Below are positions 61,748 to 64,000 of a stretch of 64,000 nucleotides of DNA, one piece after another. A model generated the notes under the pieces. It ran no database searches, had not been told where the DNA came from, and saw only the letters and a list, made by a program, of their open reading frames with translations. The position numbers were made by a program, and so were the translations under genes. This DNA is from Cunninghamia lanceolata (taxonomy: Eukaryota > Streptophyta > Pinopsida > Cupressales > Cupressaceae), in NCBI GenBank assembly GCA_027924645.1, contig BSBN01000829.1:4836001-4900000 (forward strand), given 5' to 3'. Positions within the stretch are counted from its first letter, which is position 1. Every line of letters begins with the position of its first letter.

Positions 61748-62429
61748 GCCCTCCCCACTCAAGATTGCTTGTCCTCAAGCAATCACAATGATTAACCTTG
61801 CACTTTAACGCTTATCTTCAATGTGTTGAGATAAAGTCATGGTTTGATTCTGGATGAAAGAGAATTTGTAATCAAAAGAGTATTTGTTTGATGTTTTGAT
61901 TAACAATGATGGGATGATTTGAGAGTATTGAGATTCCAAGATGCATCTTGATCTTTGGTCATGAGATTCGGTCTCATATGTTATTGACCTCAAAATTGAG
62001 AATAGTTAGGTTCTTTGAGGAGTAACTGATTATATGATGTCACGATGAAAGAAGATTTGATTTGATTTTGAATAGCAATATGATTGAGGAAATTTAGTTA
62101 ATCAAATCAATGCAAGAAGGAAGAATTTTTCATTGTTTAAAGAAAACTTTGGGAGTATTGATATTCTGAGATTGGAGATTTGAAATGAAATAATATTGAT
62201 GAAAATCCCAAAAGATGAATCTAATGATGTTGTAAGTAAGAATTTGATTGCTTAAGCAAGTTGATAATAAGATAACATATAGCATGATCCTGGGGGTTGA
62301 TGATGAGATAATGTCCCCGCCTTAAAGCCTTCTCCTTAGGTTTTACCCTAAGGCCTTCATTAATCTTTAGGTTTTACCCTAAAGCTTTCTCCTTAGGTTT
62401 TACCCTAAGGCCTTCATTAATCTTTAGGT

Positions 62430-63480
62430 GTACCCTAGTGATCCAATTCTTCTAGGCCCAAAGGCAGAACCCTTCAACTAAAAGACAGAACCCCTTTGGC
62501 CCAAGTGAACATTTCATTTCCATCATGAGTGGCATATCTAGACCCAAAGGCAGAACCCTTCACTAAAAGGCAGAACCCCTTTGGCTCATGTGGACTTATC
62601 ATTTCTCATCATGAGTGGTGTATCTAGAAGAGCACATCTCTCCTAGAGCCAAAGGCAAAACCCCTTCAGCCCATGTGGACTTATTACTTCCATCATAAGT
62701 GGCGTGCCTAGAAGAGCACATTTCTCTCTAGATCCAAAGGCAGAACCCTTTGTTAGAAGATAGAACACCTTTGGCTTATGTGGACTAATTGTTTCTCATC
62801 ATGAGTGACTTATCTAGAAGAGCACATCTCTCTCTAGACCCAAAGGCAGAACCCCTTCGGCCCATGTGAACTTATTACTTCCATCATAAGTGGCATATCT
62901 AGAAGAGCACATTTCTCTCTAGACCCAAAGGCAGAACTCTTCACTAGAAGGTAGAACCCCTTTGGCTTATGTGGACTTATTGTTTCTCATCACGAGTGGC
63001 ATATCTAGAAGAGCACATCTCTCATAGACCCAAACTTAGAACCCTTCATTAGAAGGCAGAACCCCTTCAGCCCATGTGAACTTATTACTTCCATCATAAG
63101 TGGCATGTCTAGAAGAGCACATTTCTCTCTAGACCCAAAGGCAGAACCCCTTTTGCTTATGTGGACTAATTATTTCTCATCATGAGTGGCATATCTAGAA
63201 GAGCACATCTCTCATAGACCCAAAGGTAGAACCCTTCATTAGAAGGCAGAACCCCTTCAGCCCATGTGAACTTATTACTTCCATCATAAGTGGCGTGTCT
63301 AGAAGAGCACATTTCTCTCTAGACCCAAAGGAAGAACCCTTCATTAGAAGGCAGAACCCTTTTGGCTTATGTGGACTAATTATTTCTCATCATGAGTGAC
63401 ATATCTAGAAGAGCACATCTCTCTCTACACCCAAAGGTAGAACCCTTCATTAGAAGGCAGAACCCCTTTGGCTCATATGA
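62430..63480. repeat. Alternating ~85/~105-bp tandem array in element G
   Basis: The phrase 'ctagaagagcacat' recurs at about 62627, 62711, 62815, 62899, 63007, 63111, 63198, 63300 and 63405. Short units carry 'cagcccatgtgaacttatta' and long units carry an extra 'cttcactagaaggcagaacc', so two monomer types alternate in a higher-order pattern. Separator words 'cccaaaggcagaaccc' are very constant. Confidence 0.88.
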
Positions 63481-63571
63481 GTTCCTTGTCCATTTGGTTG
63501 TTATTGTTATGTGTGTTGTACCTTCTTGAGTAAGCTTGCATCAAATTTCCTCACAGGATGGTAGGTCAAAT

Positions 63572-63583
63572 GCTTTGATACCA
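63572..63583 (-). other. Primer-binding site of element G
   Basis: Plus strand GCTTTGATACCA, complement TGGTATCAAAGC, one base off the tRNA-Met type site. It lies two bases from the LTR at 63586. Confidence 0.85.
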
Positions 63584-63585
63584 CT

Positions 63586-64000
63586 TGTAATGTCCCCTTC
63601 TAGTGAGTCCAAATGTTTCCTTTGACCTTGCACAATTCAACTCATGAAAGAGAACATTAGAGTTCCATTTTCTTTTCATTTCATCATATTAACAATATAA
63701 TCATTATTCATTCATATTCAAGTTGTATATTCATGACCTTACATAATGTTTCCAACTTATCATTTGTTCATACACTTAATTGTCTAAGGATTTTAGCTAT
63801 CAATTACAACATTCATTTCATTGTATTCAATTTAAGAATGTTCACATCTCTATCCATATTCCATTCATATATGTATAGAGATTTACCTTATTTCTACACT
63901 CCTATTTATTCTCATATTATTATACCCATTCTATATGCATACTTATATAGAGAATGTATATACATCATTGATGGTAATATATTCCAATTATTATCCTGAT
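63586..64000 (-). mobile_element. 5' LTR (right) of element G, truncated by window end
   Basis: Starts TGTAATGTCCCC like the left LTR and follows it with about 95% identity to the last base of the window. The open frame at 63733-63999 has a twin at 60194-60520 in the left LTR and is not taken as a gene. Confidence 0.88.

Larger units (their letters stand above)
61748..63585 (-). mobile_element. Internal region of element G, no ORF, mostly tandem repeats
   Basis: Only 1.84 kb between polypurine tract and primer-binding site, with no gag or pol motif. The part near the 3' LTR (61760-62320) is anonymous. 62320-62430 holds a 57-bp unit twice, each with the hairpin-forming 'ccttaggttttaccctaagg'. 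62430-63480 is the ~85/~105-bp array. Element G must have relied on proteins from another element. Confidence 0.8.

Noticed and set aside
62430..63480. Possible CRISPR-like array
   Set aside because: This is plant DNA; the 'spacers' are themselves repeated monomers and the array lies inside an LTR element.

Overview
This is plant nuclear DNA: AT-rich, with no housekeeping gene, no rRNA or tRNA gene, and almost wholly made of old, nested LTR retrotransposons. The size and age of the elements, and polyproteins of a kind I associate with gymnosperm repeats, suggest a large conifer-type genome. That assignment is inference. Every coding region I could read is broken by stops or frameshifts, so the window is a repeat graveyard and not a set of working genes.

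Layout. 1-3250: internal part and 5' LTR of a minus-strand, apparently non-coding LTR element (F). 3251-6219: tail of a Ty3/Gypsy chromovirus (A), with its integrase C-terminus, chromodomain and LTR start. A 1670-bp solo LTR (3901-5570, 5-bp target duplication AGGTC) splits its chromodomain. 6220-17790: a nearly complete chromovirus (B) with 3.2-kb LTRs, inserted in the LTR of A with target duplication ATTAT. 17791-19100: older flank.

19101-50443: the most interesting object (D), a Tat/Athila-like Gypsy element. It is flanked by two 7.2-kb direct copies (19101-26300 and 43202-50443), best explained as giant LTRs. Each copy carries, upstream of a TATA box, a decayed reading frame of about 1390 codons for a protein I do not recognise. 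The internal region reads gag, protease, a pair of zinc-finger-like motifs, an RNase H-like domain placed BEFORE reverse transcriptase, then RT, RNase H and integrase. D is cut at its protease by a minus-strand Ty1/Copia element (E, 29065-37646), and E is cut in its RT/RNase H region by a 1040-bp inverted-repeat DNA element (31771-32810). Without E, D is about 22.8 kb.

50444-60046: mostly anonymous sequence. It contains a decayed minus-strand, intron-containing SWIM zinc-finger (MULE transposase-like) gene around 52.2-55.2 kb whose 3' exons have been tandemly duplicated. 60047-64000: a non-coding minus-strand LTR element (G) with 1.7-kb LTRs and an internal region made largely of alternating ~85/~105-bp tandem repeats; it runs off the window.

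The pieces form a nested stratigraphy, not a pathway: A was hit by F, by the solo-LTR element and by B; D was hit by E; E was hit by the small DNA element. Most in-frame stops fit C-to-T decay of methylated sites (CAG to TAG, CAA to TAA, CGA to TGA, TGG to TGA), as expected of long-silenced retrotransposons.
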